In this document: piece after piece, positions 1 to 13,676 of the stretch | How the letters are laid out: every line of letters begins with the position of its first letter | Numbering within the stretch: position 1 is the stretch's first letter | Assembly: GCA_949318235.1 (NCBI GenBank) | Contig: OX439127.1 | Coordinates: 5,327,932 to 5,391,931 of the forward strand | Length of the DNA: 64,000 nt | Direction of reading: 5' to 3' | Source: Ecdyonurus torrentis | Lineage: Eukaryota > Arthropoda > Insecta > Ephemeroptera > Heptageniidae | Notes under the pieces: generated by a model | Seen by the model: the letters and a program-made list of their open reading frames with translations, nothing else | The model's database searches: none | What the model was told of the DNA's origin: nothing | Position numbers and translations under genes: made by a program

Positions 1-355
1 TTTTCTAAAAAAATCATACTTGTTTTCATTTATTATTTGTTGTTAATTTTTTTTTGTCACTGGTAAAAAAATTACCCAAAATTTTTTTTTGTTATTATAA
101 TTTTTATTAACCTATGTAAAGTGTAATAATAATTAGTATTAAAATACTGAATAATAGACCTGCAGTCATATTCTAAAAAATAATACAAAAAAAAATGAAA
201 CACTGTTTTACATACTCAAATAAAGATAGGAAAATAAAGGTTTGTCTTGCATCTGATTCGCCACCGATATTACATTATCATTACTTCATAACATTATTTT
301 ACTGGATTATTAAATTTTTATATATAATTTTTCTTGCTAAAATAGAGCATTTGTT

Positions 356-360
<5 letters not shown>
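1..360. other. AT-rich sequence, no gene seen
   Basis: No open frame with protein-like composition. Contains short poly-A and poly-T runs and runs straight into the first (CT)n tract. I see no recognisable repeat in it. Confidence 0.5.
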
Positions 361-423
<63 letters not shown>

Positions 424-475
424 TCTCTTTCTCTTCTCTCTTCTCTCTTCTCTCTCTCTGTCTCTCCCCTTCCCT
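361..475. repeat. (CT)n microsatellite
   Basis: A pure (CT)n run of about 55 bases grading into imperfect CTTT/CTCT repeats. Poly-Ser-Leu and Arg-Glu frames across it are artefacts of the repeat. Confidence 0.95.
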
Positions 476-1454
476 CTCCCCATTCTCCAAGTTCCTACCA
501 TGCATTGTATTAATATTTCACGCTTTAGCAATAGTGTGGTTGCATAAAATTGCGCACTAGCGCCATGTTTGAGCACATAAACACATTGCCCAGTACACCG
601 ATAAATATAACTACGTAATAATTATGCTGGCTCATTGTCAGCACAATAAGTTTAATACAGCATCTAATGCACAACTTTAACAGCATAAATTTTATATTGT
701 GCTTTATATTTCACTTGTTCTATTTTATTAATTTTAGTGTTGTTTATGCTATAATGACATAATATTGAACATAAATTTGCGTAATATATTCTTCCATCTA
801 AAAGATCAACATCGTTTTTGGTCATTTTTATAGTAAAATTATTGTATTTTTATAATATTTTAATATTTTTCTTGGGTATTAATTATATATTTTGCAGTAG
901 TTTTAGATTTGACTTACAAAAATCTACTGTAGCTATATTAATGAATATTTTCTAATTTTAGTGAGTAAAATTTACCTATTTTTTTCTTTACTTATTTTCT
1001 GATCAAGTATGACACGTTCAACGCGCATATACTGTAGAAGGACACCGCCCTGAATTCCTTAGCTATCATACAAACATACCACGCTCTGTTTTAACTTCAT
1101 TATCGTCTGCAAAATATACGCACAAAGAAAGAGCTTCACTCAAGCACAAAAGATCGTTTGTTAGCTGCAATTCATAGCAGCGTGCAGTGGTGATTAATAT
1201 AATATGCATCTCAAGCTTTCATATGTAAAAGGAACGAGACAGTTTGTAATTTATAATTATGTTTTCTGTCTGTAATTAAGTTATAGGGTCTATAAACATG
1301 ATACTGAATACGCTTGGACGCCATACTATATATAGCAATTGATAACATTTCTCAATAATAAGACAATTAAATACAAATTTGGCTATTTTCTATGGAAAAT
1401 TTGTTATTTTTATTTCATATTAATATTATTTTTATTACATATATACTACTGCCA
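476..1454. other. AT-rich intergenic DNA, no gene seen
   Basis: No protein-like frame. The stretch near 600-740 has repeated TTATGCT / AGCATAA words of the kind also seen near 27,180, 47,700, 52,320 and 63,500, which suggests a diffuse old repeat. Nothing else recognised. Confidence 0.4.
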
Positions 1455-1800
1455 TTCTTTATTTACTAAAAATTCTTTATTGCCAGCGTAAACACTATAT
1501 TTTTAAATGAAATCGAGTAAATTTAAATACTGCTTTATTTTTGCGCAGAAAGTTTTAATAATATTATTATTTTTATAAAGTTTCTCATTTAAATAAAATT
1601 TGCCGTTAAAATTTGAATTGTCTCATTTGCAAGTAATCTTTAAAGTGGATTCAAAAACTTTGAACGTGTTTTCACATGTTTGACATAACTAAACTTTTAA
1701 GTACCATTTCATCTTTACTTTGTGTCAATATTATAATTCACGACCGACTATTTTGCGAGATATCAGTCGGTCACTTACTGCCTTAAAAGTAAAAAATTAT
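1455..1800 (+). repeat. Dispersed repeat, copy 1 (partner at 38.08-38.76 kb)
   Basis: Words such as TTTCACATGTTTGAC and AACTAAACTTTTAAG followed by TACCATTTC, TCTTTACTTTGT and a CGACCG...GATATCA block recur in the same order at 38,615-38,735. The earlier words TTTGCCG and ATCTTTAAAGT recur at 38,540-38,600. In the other copy a palindromic MITE interrupts the sequence. Family unknown. Confidence 0.65.
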
Positions 1801-1820
1801 ATGATATTAATAATACTCTA

Positions 1821-1823
<3 letters not shown>

Positions 1824-1905
<82 letters not shown>

Positions 1906-1912
1906 TCTCTCT
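1824..1912. repeat. (CT)n microsatellite
   Basis: About 88 bases of (CT)n with one GT interruption. Confidence 0.95.
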
Positions 1913-2119
1913 ACCACTAACAAGTTAAACTGTACATTGAATTTATTTAATTTTGAAAAGCATTCAATCATTGTTCGATGTCAAGACCACGTATTATTAA
2001 AAGTTTCATTATCAATATTTTTTTTTCTATTTTTTATCTCGTAGATTAGATAGCTTTGTGGTCATTTTGGTAGTTTAGGTTGCCTATATCATAAATTTGA
2101 AGTAGCATAATTATTTCAT

Positions 2120-2123
<4 letters not shown>

Positions 2124-2153
<30 letters not shown>
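2124..2153. repeat. Poly-A run
   Basis: About 30 consecutive A. It may be the tail of an old retroposed sequence, but no body was recognised next to it. Confidence 0.8.
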
Positions 2154-2156
<3 letters not shown>

Positions 2157-2298
2157 GAAACATTAATGCAGCTTATCGGTATTGCATGCGGGGAAAGATA
2201 AGGATCTTCTAATTTAACACTACGCTTATGAGAAAAAACACTTTATATATATATAATATAATATCTCTCTCTGTTTTTCTAAACACCACTATGAATGG

Positions 2299-2299
<1 letters not shown>

Positions 2300-2389
<90 letters not shown>
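2300..2389. repeat. (AT)n microsatellite
   Basis: Pure TA dinucleotide repeat of about 90 bases, followed by short GA repeats to about 2,470. Confidence 0.95.
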
Positions 2390-2393
<4 letters not shown>

Positions 2394-2514
2394 GGACTAT
2401 GGACTCTCTATATTATACAGAGAGAGAGAGCGTGAGTTGGGATAAGAGAGAGAGAGAGAGAGAGAGTGGGAGGGAGTGGTAGAGAGGGCTCAGAGAGGGC
2501 TGAGAGTGTCATTC

Positions 2515-3119
2515 TGTATGCGCTTTAACGCCATACTGGAGTGATGAACAACATTGCTTGACATAGAACAAACTTTTGTTTCCGATATTTTCTTTTGAAA
2601 ATCAGTTAATTTTTGTGTTTTATTATCTCTATTGAGATTATTATACTTGAGATACTTTTTTGACCTATTAACAATATCAATGCTCTCAATATTGCGTTAG
2701 TATTTTTAAGCTACAGCAAAATGTTTTATTTTCCCATACCAGTCCATGTTATTAAAGGCGTAGAACACCTTGAACAAGAAACTTGCCTAATATCCTAACA
2801 TACCAAAATATCAACATTATTTTGGCCGGAATCATTGATTTCTAATTTATTTTCCATTCACAAAATGTCAGTTGCGAGTTTATTACGTCACAGCTCGCCT
2901 GTTTTCGCGCGCGTAGACCAGGTGAGCTGTGACGTAGTAAACCAGCAACTGACATTTTGTGAATGGAAAATAAATTACAAATCAATGACTCTGGCCAAAT
3001 TAAAAATGATATTTAGGTATATGTTAGGATATTAGGCAAGTTTTTTTGTTCAAGGTGTTCTACGCCTTTAATTGATTCAACATGGCATCGACTTTAACAT
3101 GAACGCATACACCCTATAG
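2515..3119 (+). mobile_element. TATAGGG-family MITE with a second MITE nested in it
   Basis: Contains the family signature (GCCATACTGGAG, AACATTGCT, GACATAGAACAAAC, then a GACTTTAACATGAA end and ACACCCTATA terminus). The body is split at 2,755 by the palindromic element described separately. The left terminus TATAGGGTGTAT is degraded. Other copies of this family lie at 4.5, 12.9, 31.8/33.7, 34.7, 35.0, 35.9, 39.2 and 40.0 kb. No coding capacity; a non-autonomous DNA element is inferred from the terminal inverted repeats of the better copies. Confidence 0.7.
2752..3071. mobile_element. Palindromic MITE flanked by TTAA
   Basis: A roughly 312 bp near-perfect palindrome that begins AGGCGTAGAACACC and ends with the complement. 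Its centre has GTCACAGCTC paired with GAGCTGTGAC. TTAA lies on both sides (2752-2755 and 3068-3071). A second copy is at 28.34 kb, and a distinct palindrome with the same TTAA-AGGC end is at 29.2 kb. TTAA target use is typical of piggyBac-type transposases, but no transposase is present, so the superfamily is an inference. Confidence 0.75.
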
Positions 3120-3727
3120 ATTGATATTCAATTTTATATTAAACTTATACATCATTGCATACGGCTTATTAATTTTAGAAAAATATAAAGGATTACTATG
3201 ATTAGTTTGATCTAAAAAAAATCAAATAAAAATAGAAATGAGATAAGATTAGTATAATATTATTAGTGGTTGTTACCTCAAAAAAGTACAGCCAAAATAT
3301 AAGAAAATATAATCAACAAAAGTTAGTTGCAGCATACAACTATTATAATTTTTATGTTATACGCATACTACAGTATAGTTATCATAAAATGTTTGCTCTT
3401 ATGGCACACTTTTAAATTCTAATTTCCACAGTACAAAAAATATTTACGTAATTTACAAAATAATTAGTTTTGTATTACACTTGACATTGTTATAAAAGTT
3501 TATTTTTGATTTTTTTTTTTAAAACTTATATTTAAATTAATCAAATCACTTGCTTAATTCATATGCAATAAGGTATAAGAGCTTAAGGTATACCTTACAA
3601 AATAAATATAGTTCAGTGGGTTGCAACCAATCCTTGACCATAGATACATAAACATTTTACTTTTTTTATGGATGAATTGCATACCTTATATTTATAATAA
3701 TTTTAAAATTATAATAATAATAAATTA
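3120..3727. other. AT-rich intergenic DNA, no gene seen
   Basis: No protein-like frame and no repeat recognised beyond short A/T runs. Confidence 0.4.
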
Positions 3728-3962
3728 TACACGGAAAAAATATCTAAAGAGTTATAGTATTTAGACTTTTTTTAATAATAAATTCGTTAGATACAGTACA
3801 TACTATTTTTTTAGAATCTAAAGAGTTAACTATTTACCGCTAAAGAAATTACGTTCATACTAACAAGTTACTGTTTAAACTTTTGTCAAAAACGTGTTTG
3901 GTTTGTACTAAAAAGTTACTTGTTGTATCTGAACAATTTCTTAAATTTATGTTTTCCGTGTA
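3728..3962. mobile_element. Short MITE with TACACGGAAAA termini
   Basis: About 235 bp bounded by TACACGGAAAA on the left and its exact complement TTTTCCGTGTA on the right. Internal AAAGAGTTA and AAGTTACT words are loosely inverted too. The TA at each end could be the target duplication, as for Tc1/mariner-type elements. No coding sequence. Confidence 0.6.
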
Positions 3963-4474
3963 GGATGTCAGTTTTATTAAAAATAAAAATTAGAGTTTTT
4001 TTATTTTTTTTTTATAATATACAGAACCAATATAACCATCATTAAAATTAAATAAATAATAATTAAAATAATAAAATTATTAATTAAAATAATAAGTAAT
4101 TAATATTTTAAAATAATTAGTTATCATAAAATTAAATAATGCAAATAAATATAATTGTTTGCTTGAATTGAATGGATATAATTGATATGCTTGATATAAT
4201 TTTTGAGTACGTAGTGTCTACAATATAGTTTATCTGAAATGTAAGTAAAGTATTAGATTTCACAACGTCATATTGTAGATAAATTAAGTATTAAATATAA
4301 TTACCGAGATATTCACTGTTTTATCTGCGGTGAAGCCTGATATTATAAAAGTGACATGCATGTGATATTATAAAAGGATATTGCTTAGACTGCAATAATT
4401 TTATCTCATATTTCATATTTCTTGTGCTGTTACTGCAAAAGTTGCCATATAGTAACAAGATAAGTGGTTCAGAA
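3963..4474. other. AT-rich intergenic DNA, no gene seen
   Basis: Low-complexity TAATTAAAATAAT-type sequence in the first half. Nothing recognised in the second half. Confidence 0.4.
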
Positions 4475-4802
4475 TATAGGGTGTATGCACATGACGTCAT
4501 AACTAATGCTGCGCTTTACCACCATACTGAAGCAATGAATAACATTGCTCAGCACAGAACAAATTTTTTTTTTTTTTTTTTTTTTAGCTTTGTTTCAGCA
4601 CTTACCTGTTTCTATTTATCATTGTCATTTTTTATTTTCTCGCATAATTGAAAACCTAATTCGACCTTTTAACTGCATTAATGCTCTCACAATATTGCTA
4701 AGCATTTTTTAAGAGTTAAAAAATGCCACTTTCACATACTTGCTCATATTATTTACTGCTTACATATGGCGTCAATTCTTACATGAATGCAACCTTCTTA
4801 TA
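4475..4802 (+). mobile_element. TATAGGG-family MITE, near full length
   Basis: Starts TATAGGGTGTATGC followed by GACGTCAT, carries CCATACTGAAGCAATG and the AACATTGCTCAGCA core, and ends with ATGGCGTCAATTCTTACATGAATGC and a degraded right terminus. About 328 bp, non-coding. This is one of the better copies for deriving a family consensus. Confidence 0.75.
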
Positions 4803-5515
4803 GCAAAATTTATGATATGTGACATACTAATTTATTGCATAATGTTATAAATTATGTGATGTGCCTTTTTCTGTGACTATTTTTCAAATATCTTTCTATG
4901 TAAGGATTAAATAATGTTTGACTTCTTTTTGGAAAAATTACTAAACAATATTTCAAGATCATATTTTTACTTTTTAGTTTTTACTTTTTACCTATTATTT
5001 TTGCTAGAGTTAAAAATAGTTTAAAGGTGATGACTCTGATGACTAATTAATTGTGTGCCATGTGAAAACAAAACTACATAAAATTGATTTCTTTTTATTT
5101 GTTATGTATATGAAGATAAATTGAAGAGGGTTCCGATTAGACTATTTTGCACAAGTAGAAATATTGTTGTTCTTTTAAGGTTTAAAAATAAACTATTTTA
5201 TATATTTAACATTTTGCATAATATTAGTTTATTAAAAGCAAAAATATGTGACGATTTTTCTGAAATTATGTTCACTTAAAAAAACAAGAAAAACTTTTAA
5301 ACGGCAAACCAGTAGAAGTAAATAATGACCTTTTTTTTTTACTATTTATTTCCACCTCTTAACTTTAAGTTTTTTATAATTATATTAACATAACTTCAGA
5401 AAATTCATCCTTTTTTTATGTATTTATTTTTGTGATAATAAAAAATAGTAATGAAGCTCCTGATATTATGTTGACTTTTTTTTTTATCTGTTGCAACTTT
5501 TCTTTAACAAAGCTC
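4803..5515. other. AT-rich intergenic DNA, no gene seen
   Basis: No protein-like frame and no recognised repeat. Confidence 0.4.
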
Positions 5516-5715
5516 CACAAGACAAAACTGAGTGCAAATTTGTACCTCAATATGCACAAAAACACAAGCGCAATTCATGACGTAACGCTGCATAATATAC
5601 ATACATAATAATAATAAATAAAAAAAAAAGAGAGAGAGAGAGAGAGAGACCCGAATGCAGCTTTGTTAAAATAAGGGGAGTTTAAAACTCTGTTATGCAG
5701 CAGCACATCATGAAT

Positions 5716-5752
<37 letters not shown>

Positions 5753-5754
5753 AT

Positions 5755-8160
<2,406 letters not shown>

Positions 8161-8750
8161 TTTAAAACTCTAGTACTGTACTAGTGTCAATAGTGCCACT
8201 TTGGACAAACTTTCAAAAATTATTTATTCCCTTACGAACATAGGAACATAAAACCAAAACTAAACTGTGTGCCACATGATACCTGGACCTCTACATACAA
8301 CTTCTACTGTGGTAAGTAAGGCCAGCGCTGCTGCTATTTCTATCTATTTCTTGAATATTGATCCAAACAGGGATGCTTTTTTCCATAATTTGACCATAAA
8401 ACATTCTTGTAATGTAAACTGTATATTACAATACAACAACACAATATTTAACAGCATGTTTTATACTTATTTATTTATTTATTGTTAACTAAAAACATCA
8501 GGTTACACCCTATACATTGGGGATACACAGTACATAAAATTATATTAATTATACATAGTTAGTACGGTATAAAACATAGGATTAGTAATCAAACAACTAC
8601 AGTATATTATTTAATAATAATGTTCAATGCTATTAATTACTTTTTACATACATTTAGATACAATATCCTATTTAAAATGTCTCAAGTACAAATGATTTCA
8701 AATAAAAAAATGTGTGTGTGTGTGAGAGAGAGAGACAGAGAGACAGAGGC

Positions 8751-8781
<31 letters not shown>

Positions 8782-9230
8782 AAGCAAAATTTCAAACAAA
8801 TATTTGTTCAGATATATCTGAAATAGCAGCTTCGAGCTTGTACAAGAATCAGGGTTTTGGAATTTTGCTCATGCAGCCTAATGTTTTTTCTTTAAAACAA
8901 AAATTACTATTTCTGAAGAAAATATAAAGCTTAAAATATGATTTGAAACAAATTAAGTTTTTCTTTTACCTATTCATTGATTAGATTTAGAGAGAGAGAG
9001 AGAGAGAGAGAGAATTAAATGATCGTCATAAATCCTAATATAAAAACTTCTTGTTTATTTTTAATTCCAAATAAAATACATAAATGGAAAATATTAAAAA
9101 AATAATAAAATAAAAATAAATTGCATTTTCAACAACGCTTAAAAAATGCTTTAACATGTTTGTTTTAATAAAAGAAAAAATAAACGCGTAGTGTTTTTTT
9201 TTTTTAGGAGTTTAAAACCCTTGACAAGAA
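8161..9230. other. Non-coding DNA with repeat fragments
   Basis: Includes a fragment with CAACTTCTACTGTGGTAAG and GGCCAGCGCTGC (8,290-8,335) that recurs at 9,855, 10,510 (inverted), 10,780 and 57,340. It also has mixed GT/GA microsatellites at 8,712-8,781 and (GA)n at 8,992-9,014. The words around 8,908-8,950 recur near 59,340. No gene seen. Confidence 0.5.
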
Positions 9231-9960
9231 TCAATTTAAATACCTATGTACCTTAGAAAGTTGGGCATTTTGAAAAAATTGGCCATCTGGATTGATTAAA
9301 ATGTCATGCCATATTTAAGTAAAAAAAAATTAAGTTACTCTGTACCTTTCTTTTTGCTTTACTTTTTTCATAAACATAAATTTAAGGAAAAAATCATTGT
9401 GGTTAGGATCAATAATAAAAAATGATAGGATAACAGAGCTGGATTTTCTTGCCACAGAATGGAGAGGTCGAGGTATCACGTGGCACAGTTTTTTGTTTTA
9501 AAAAAGTGTATTTCATAAATATATTACCGTAGTGCGACATTATCAATCAAAGAAGAGATTTACTTGAGCGCACATCACAGTACAGTACAAGACTACACAT
9601 GCTCAGTGATGTGCTCAAGTAAATATTTTCTTGAATTACAGTTACATTTAGACCAATTAATGGAGATTAACTCTGTACCTTAAAATATTGCATACACAAA
9701 TCTTGTAAAAAATATAAACAGTGTAACTAAATTTTATTTATCTAGAACAGTATGTTATTTTGATTGATATGTCATAAATATTTGAGAAAGCCTCTCATAT
9801 GGAATTAACATTTTTATAACACAACACAGTGACGCACTAGATCTCGACCTCTCCATACAACTTCTACTGTGTAACGTAAGGCCAGCGCTGCGCTGCTATT
9901 TCTATCCTTTTCATTTTTTCTAAAACACTATAGAAATAGAAAAAGAGAAATTAGAGCATT
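9230..9960 (+). repeat. Tandem-like repeat unit 1 with internal foldback
   Basis: Order of words AAATACCTAT, AGTTGGGCATTT, CATCTGGATT, TTAGGATCAATAATAAA, and a foldback of TGAGCNCATCACAGTACAG with CTGTGATGTGCTCAAGTAAAT-type complement, repeated in 10,300-10,880. Non-coding. Confidence 0.65.
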
Positions 9961-10299
9961 GTGTATTTAAAATTAATACAAAGCAAAATTCTCTAATTTT
10001 GATAGTTAATGGCAGAGATAATCAAACTCATTCACTAGTTATTGCTAGGACACTCGAAAAAAAGTTTAACAGGACATGATATTGTTTTTATAAAAAAAAA
10101 CATTGTATAGCAATTGATAGTTAATTTTTTTAAATCTCTCTTCCGTTGACTATCAAAATTAAGCAATTTTGCTTTACAATTTTCTTAATACAAAATTTTC
10201 CAATGAAAAAAGGAGAGAGAGAGAGAGAGAGCAATCAACATTTTATACAAATATTTGTTTACATATATTTGAAATAGCAATCCATTGAGTTTGTACAAC

Positions 10300-10880
10300 A
10301 ATAAATATAAAATACCTATAGTACCACAGCAAGTTGGGCATTTCAAAAAAATTGCCCATCTGGATTAAAATTTCACACCATATATTTAAAATTAAACAAA
10401 ATTGGATTTACTGTTCCTGCCTTTTTCTTTTCTTTTTCTAAAACAGTAGGTATTAATTTAATAGATAAATCATTGAAGTTAGGATCAATAATAAAGACAA
10501 GGCTAGAAGTAGCAGCTCTGGCCTTACTTACCACAGTAGAAGTTGTATGGAGAAGTTGAAATCTCACATATGGCACACTTTTTGTTTTAGAAAAGTTTAA
10601 TTTCATAACTGAGAGCTTTTATCAATTGAGCACATCACAGTACAGTACAAGACTACACACTGCTCAGTGATGTGCTCAAGTAAATCTCTTCTTTGATTGA
10701 TTATGTCATTAATATATGACGAAAACTATGCTTTGAGATGATTAATTTTAAACCAAAACACTTTGATACTTCGACCTCTCCATACAATTTCTACTGAGGT
10801 AAAGGCCCGCGCTCATAATTGCAACCTTTTGTTTTTCTAAATAAATGGATAGAAATAGAGGGAGAGAAATTAGAGAGCAC
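10300..10880 (+). repeat. Tandem-like repeat unit 2 with internal foldback
   Basis: Second copy of the 9,230-9,960 unit. The palindrome GAGCACATCACAGTACAG / CAGTGATGTGCTC lies at 10,627-10,678. A 77-codon minus-strand frame in it is a shadow with no protein-like features. Confidence 0.65.
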
Positions 10881-11215
10881 AGAGTGTATTGAAATTAATG
10901 CAAAGCAAATTTCTCTAATTTGGATAGTTAATGGGAGAGAGATTAAAATTAATTCACTAGACATTGCAAGGACATTTTTTTTTATTATTTTTTTTTGATA
11001 AAAATTTAATTTAACCTATGACATTCTTCTCATAAAAAAATGTCCTAGCAATGTCTAGTAAATTAATTTCAATCTCTCTCACATTTTAACTTATCAAAAG
11101 TAGAGAATTTTGATTCGCATAAATTTCAATACACAGAGTGCTTTAATTTCTCTCACAATATTTCTATCCTATTGTTTTAGTATCATGATTAACCTTGATG
11201 GTTGTTTCAAATACA
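10830..11215. mobile_element. Foldback element carrying the 190 bp module shared with the ribozyme array
   Basis: Left half (about 10,840-10,985) and right half (about 11,030-11,215) are inverted copies, with words such as AGAAATTAGAG, ACATTGCAAGGACATTT and the complement AAATGTCCTAGCAATGT. The right half is clearly related to the 162 bp repeat of the 50.4-52.0 kb array (CTATCCTATTG, TTAACC, GATGGTT in order). Further related pieces are at 9,905-10,075 and 57,390-57,425. Confidence 0.65.
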
Positions 11216-11364
11216 TTTTTATATGTATTTATTATTATCCTATTAAGTTTTAGAAAATATTAGATAACAATTCTATATTTTATTGTATAATTATATTAGG
11301 AAATATAATATATATATACCTATATTATTTTAGATTAAATATGTAATGTAATCAAAGAAAGGAC

Positions 11365-11628
11365 AGGAGAAACAACATGCAGTGGCTTACTTACCACGAT
11401 GAGGTCCGTAGCTTAGTGAAAATCTTGATGGCACAGCTTACCCAAATATTTACAAGTTTACTAAGACATTTCGAAAAAAAACCTTCTTTTTCAGTTGCTT
11501 ATAGAGTATAGAATATACTGCATATAGCAAACTTGTAAATATTTGTGTAACCTGTGCCATCAAGACTTTCACCATGCTACAGACCTCATTGTGGTAAGCC
11601 ACTGCTTGTTGTTTTCTCCTGTCGTTAA
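11365..11628. mobile_element. Palindromic MITE just downstream of the zinc-finger gene
   Basis: CAGTGGCTTACTTACCACGATGAGGTC on the left (key words CAGTGGCTTAC and ATGAGGTC) is mirrored by GACCTCATTGTGGTAAGCCACTG at 11,582-11,604. Inner words GATGGCACAG and ACAAGTTTACTA are mirrored as well. It ends within about 15 bases of the zinc-finger stop codon, so it may contribute to that gene's 3' UTR. Confidence 0.65.
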
Positions 11629-11640
11629 TTTGAATCTAAA

Positions 11641-12792
11641 TTATAGCTTAAATAACTTGTGAGATTTAATATGGCTAGATAAATTTTGTTTAATTTTGAA
11701 CTTTTTATCACAATGATAACATTTATATGGTCTTATGTCTGAATGAACTTGTTTTTTGTGGCTACTAAGAGTCGAAGTAGTTTTAAATGAATTTGAACAC
11801 ATTGTGCATTTGTATGGTCTGAGATTAGAGTGAATATGACTTTTATGTGAATTAAGATCTGTTCTTCTTTTACATGCATACAAACACAATGTGCATTTAT
11901 GGGGTCTGATGTTAGAATGAACTTGTCTTTTGTGTGCATTAAGATTTGAACTAAATTTAAATGCATATGAACACAATGTACATTTATATGGTCTAATGTC
12001 AGAATGAACATGTCTTTTGTGTGCATTAAGAGCTGATCTTACTTTAAATGCATATAAACACAATGTACATTTGTATGGTCTGATGTCAGAATGAACATGT
12101 ATTTTGTGTGAATTAAGTGCTCCTTTACATTTATATTTATGTGTACATAATAAACATTGAAAAGGTTTGATGTCAGAATGAACTTGTTTTTTGTGTCTTT
12201 TAAGGCTGTATTTTGTTTTAAATGCATTTGTACACAATAAACATTTATATGGCTTTTCCTTTGAATGAACTATTGCATGAGTTTTCAAAATATAATATGT
12301 TTTGAATTTCTTATCACATATTGTACATGCATAAGGACTTTCTGAACTATGAACTATTTTATTGTGTCTTTGAAACTCAAAATTAAACTTAAAGTCAATC
12401 TGACATTCATAACACTTGAAACATTTTGTAAGTTTTAGATTTTCCTGAGACACTACAGATTTTGCATTATCAACTTTTGCACTGTTACTTGTAACATTAT
12501 TCTCTACAGCTGCACTGTTACTGACACTAGCAATGTTGCTCTCTACAATGTCGCTGGACTCCACGTCAACTTCTTGCTCACTCACATCACTGACAACTCT
12601 CTCCACTCTAACGATGCAAGCTTTTATGTCAAATTTCTCACACAAGGCGCGCTCTGTGATTGACGCAGCACGTTGAGCAGCAACTTTGAACAATGCTTGA
12701 GCTTTCTCTGCTCTACGTAGAAACATGGACCAGTGATCGAGTTGCTGCTCACAGTCTCTGCATACCTCTGCATACCTCTGCATGTCATCATT
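11641..12792 (-). CDS. ZAD-like / C2H2 zinc-finger protein, terminal exon
   Basis: Last exon of a two-exon (or longer) gene encoding a probable nuclear DNA-binding protein. After the splice acceptor TCTCCACAG the frame reads NDDMQRYAEV then CRDC, an amphipathic segment, an acidic/Ser-rich linker, and nine C2H2 fingers to the stop. Counting from the acceptor the fingers occupy roughly codons 125-380, with the usual TGEKP-like linkers replaced by HSDIRPYKC-type linkers. The CRDC pair plus following helix looks like the second half of a ZAD (zinc-finger-associated) domain; the first half is the exon at 13,677-13,784, joined in phase 0. No internal stops or frameshifts. A TTG-initiated reading upstream of the acceptor is intronic and is not used here. 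Targets cannot be predicted. Sure of the C2H2 class, less sure of ZAD. Confidence 0.88.
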   Translation of the reverse strand, partial: NDDMQRYAEVCRDCEQQLDHWSMFLRRAEKAQALFKVAAQRAASITERALCEKFDIKACIVRVERVVSDVSEQEVDVESSDIVESNIASVSNSAAVENNVTSNSAKVDNAKSVVSQENLKLTKCFKCYECQIDFKFNFEFQRHNKIVHSSESPYACTICDKKFKTYYILKTHAIVHSKEKPYKCLLCTNAFKTKYSLKRHKKQVHSDIKPFQCLLCTHKYKCKGALNSHKIHVHSDIRPYKCTLCLYAFKVRSALNAHKRHVHSDIRPYKCTLCSYAFKFSSNLNAHKRQVHSNIRPHKCTLCLYACKRRTDLNSHKSHIHSNLRPYKCTMCSNSFKTTSTLSSHKKQVHSDIRPYKCYHCDKKFKIKQNLSSHIKSHKLFKL

Positions 12793-12855
12793 CTGTGGAG
12801 ACAATTTATATATAAGTACAGGTAAGACACTGATGGTTCAAGAACATGGAAAATG

Positions 12856-12982
12856 TATAGGGTGTATCTGCATGACGTAATATTTAATGTGCTTGGATGC
12901 CATACTGGAGTAAATAATGACTACCATTGCTCAGCATAGGACAAACTTTGTATTTGGCTCTTTTCTTTGGGAAATTAGTTAA
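12856..12982 (+). mobile_element. TATAGGG-family MITE, 5' fragment
   Basis: Begins TATAGGGTGTATCTGC, has GCCATACTGGAG and ATTGCTCAGCATAGGAC, and stops where the next palindrome begins. It lies in the zinc-finger gene's intron. Confidence 0.7.
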
Positions 12983-12984
12983 AG

Positions 12985-13335
12985 AGGTAGTTCAGGGGTT
13001 ACAACATGGCTTCTTCAATGTTAGATATAATGAGATGAACTATTCATTCTCACATATGGTGACCCAAAGCTGTATCCTAAATTCTGTATCCCAATGGTAG
13101 CTCCGTAAACTTGCGCTCATCCTGCCAGACATGCAACCCTCTACAACATTTTCTATAGTGAAGTCGTATCTATGATGAAAAAGATATGGGATATATTGCA
13201 TATCTCGCAGGATGATCACAAGTTTGTGGGGCTACGTAAAGGCTTTTGGTCATCATATGCGAGTTTATGAACCGTTCTTTTTCATTATCTAATATTGAAG
13301 CAGCCATGCATGTTGTAACCCATGAAGTTATTTTT
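12985..13335. mobile_element. Palindromic MITE in the zinc-finger intron
   Basis: GGGTTACAACATGGCTTC and CAATGTTAGATA on the left are mirrored by TATCTAATATTGAAGCAGCC and ATGTTGTAACCC on the right. The inner words AAACTTGCGCTCATCCTGC mirror GCAGGATGATCACAAGTTT. About 350 bp, non-coding. Confidence 0.7.
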
Positions 13336-13676
13336 TAATGAAGCTCATCAGCTTAGCGCATGGGGTGACACAGGGAAAGCTAAGGGTCCCCTAATTGAAC
13401 ATTATGCTTATGGGGAAAACATTTTTTTTTTATTATTATTTTTTAACTACTTCACTGATTTCACAGCAATTTAAATGAGAAATACTAAACATACTTTTAC
13501 GCCAATTTCTATAGAAAATTGTTATGAATTTTTTAAACCTTTTACTACTAGTCTAATTACCATACTATTTTTTGTTATTATTATTTTTTTACAAAACCAG
13601 ATGTATCTCTATAAATTAAGCTTATATTAATATCTTAATACATAACATAATTACTTGATCATATAGTCAATATTAC

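Larger units (their letters stand above)
12793..13676 (-). other. Intron of the zinc-finger gene
   Basis: Bounded by GTAATATTG at the 5' side (13,676 downward) and TCTCCACAG at the 3' side. About 884 bases, AT-rich, hosting two miniature elements: a truncated TATAGGG-family MITE (12,856-12,982) and a palindromic element (12,985-13,335). Confidence 0.7.

Noticed and set aside
2835..3035. 66-codon frame
   Set aside because: Lies across the centre of a palindromic MITE and is not conserved in the second copy at 28.4 kb. Frames at 38.1-38.4 and 44.2-44.5 kb are rejected for the same reason.
12793..12804. TTG start of the zinc-finger frame (reading MSPQ...)
   Set aside because: These codons are the polypyrimidine/AG acceptor region (TCTCCACAG) of the intron; the exon begins at 12,792 and continues from the exon at 13,677-13,784.
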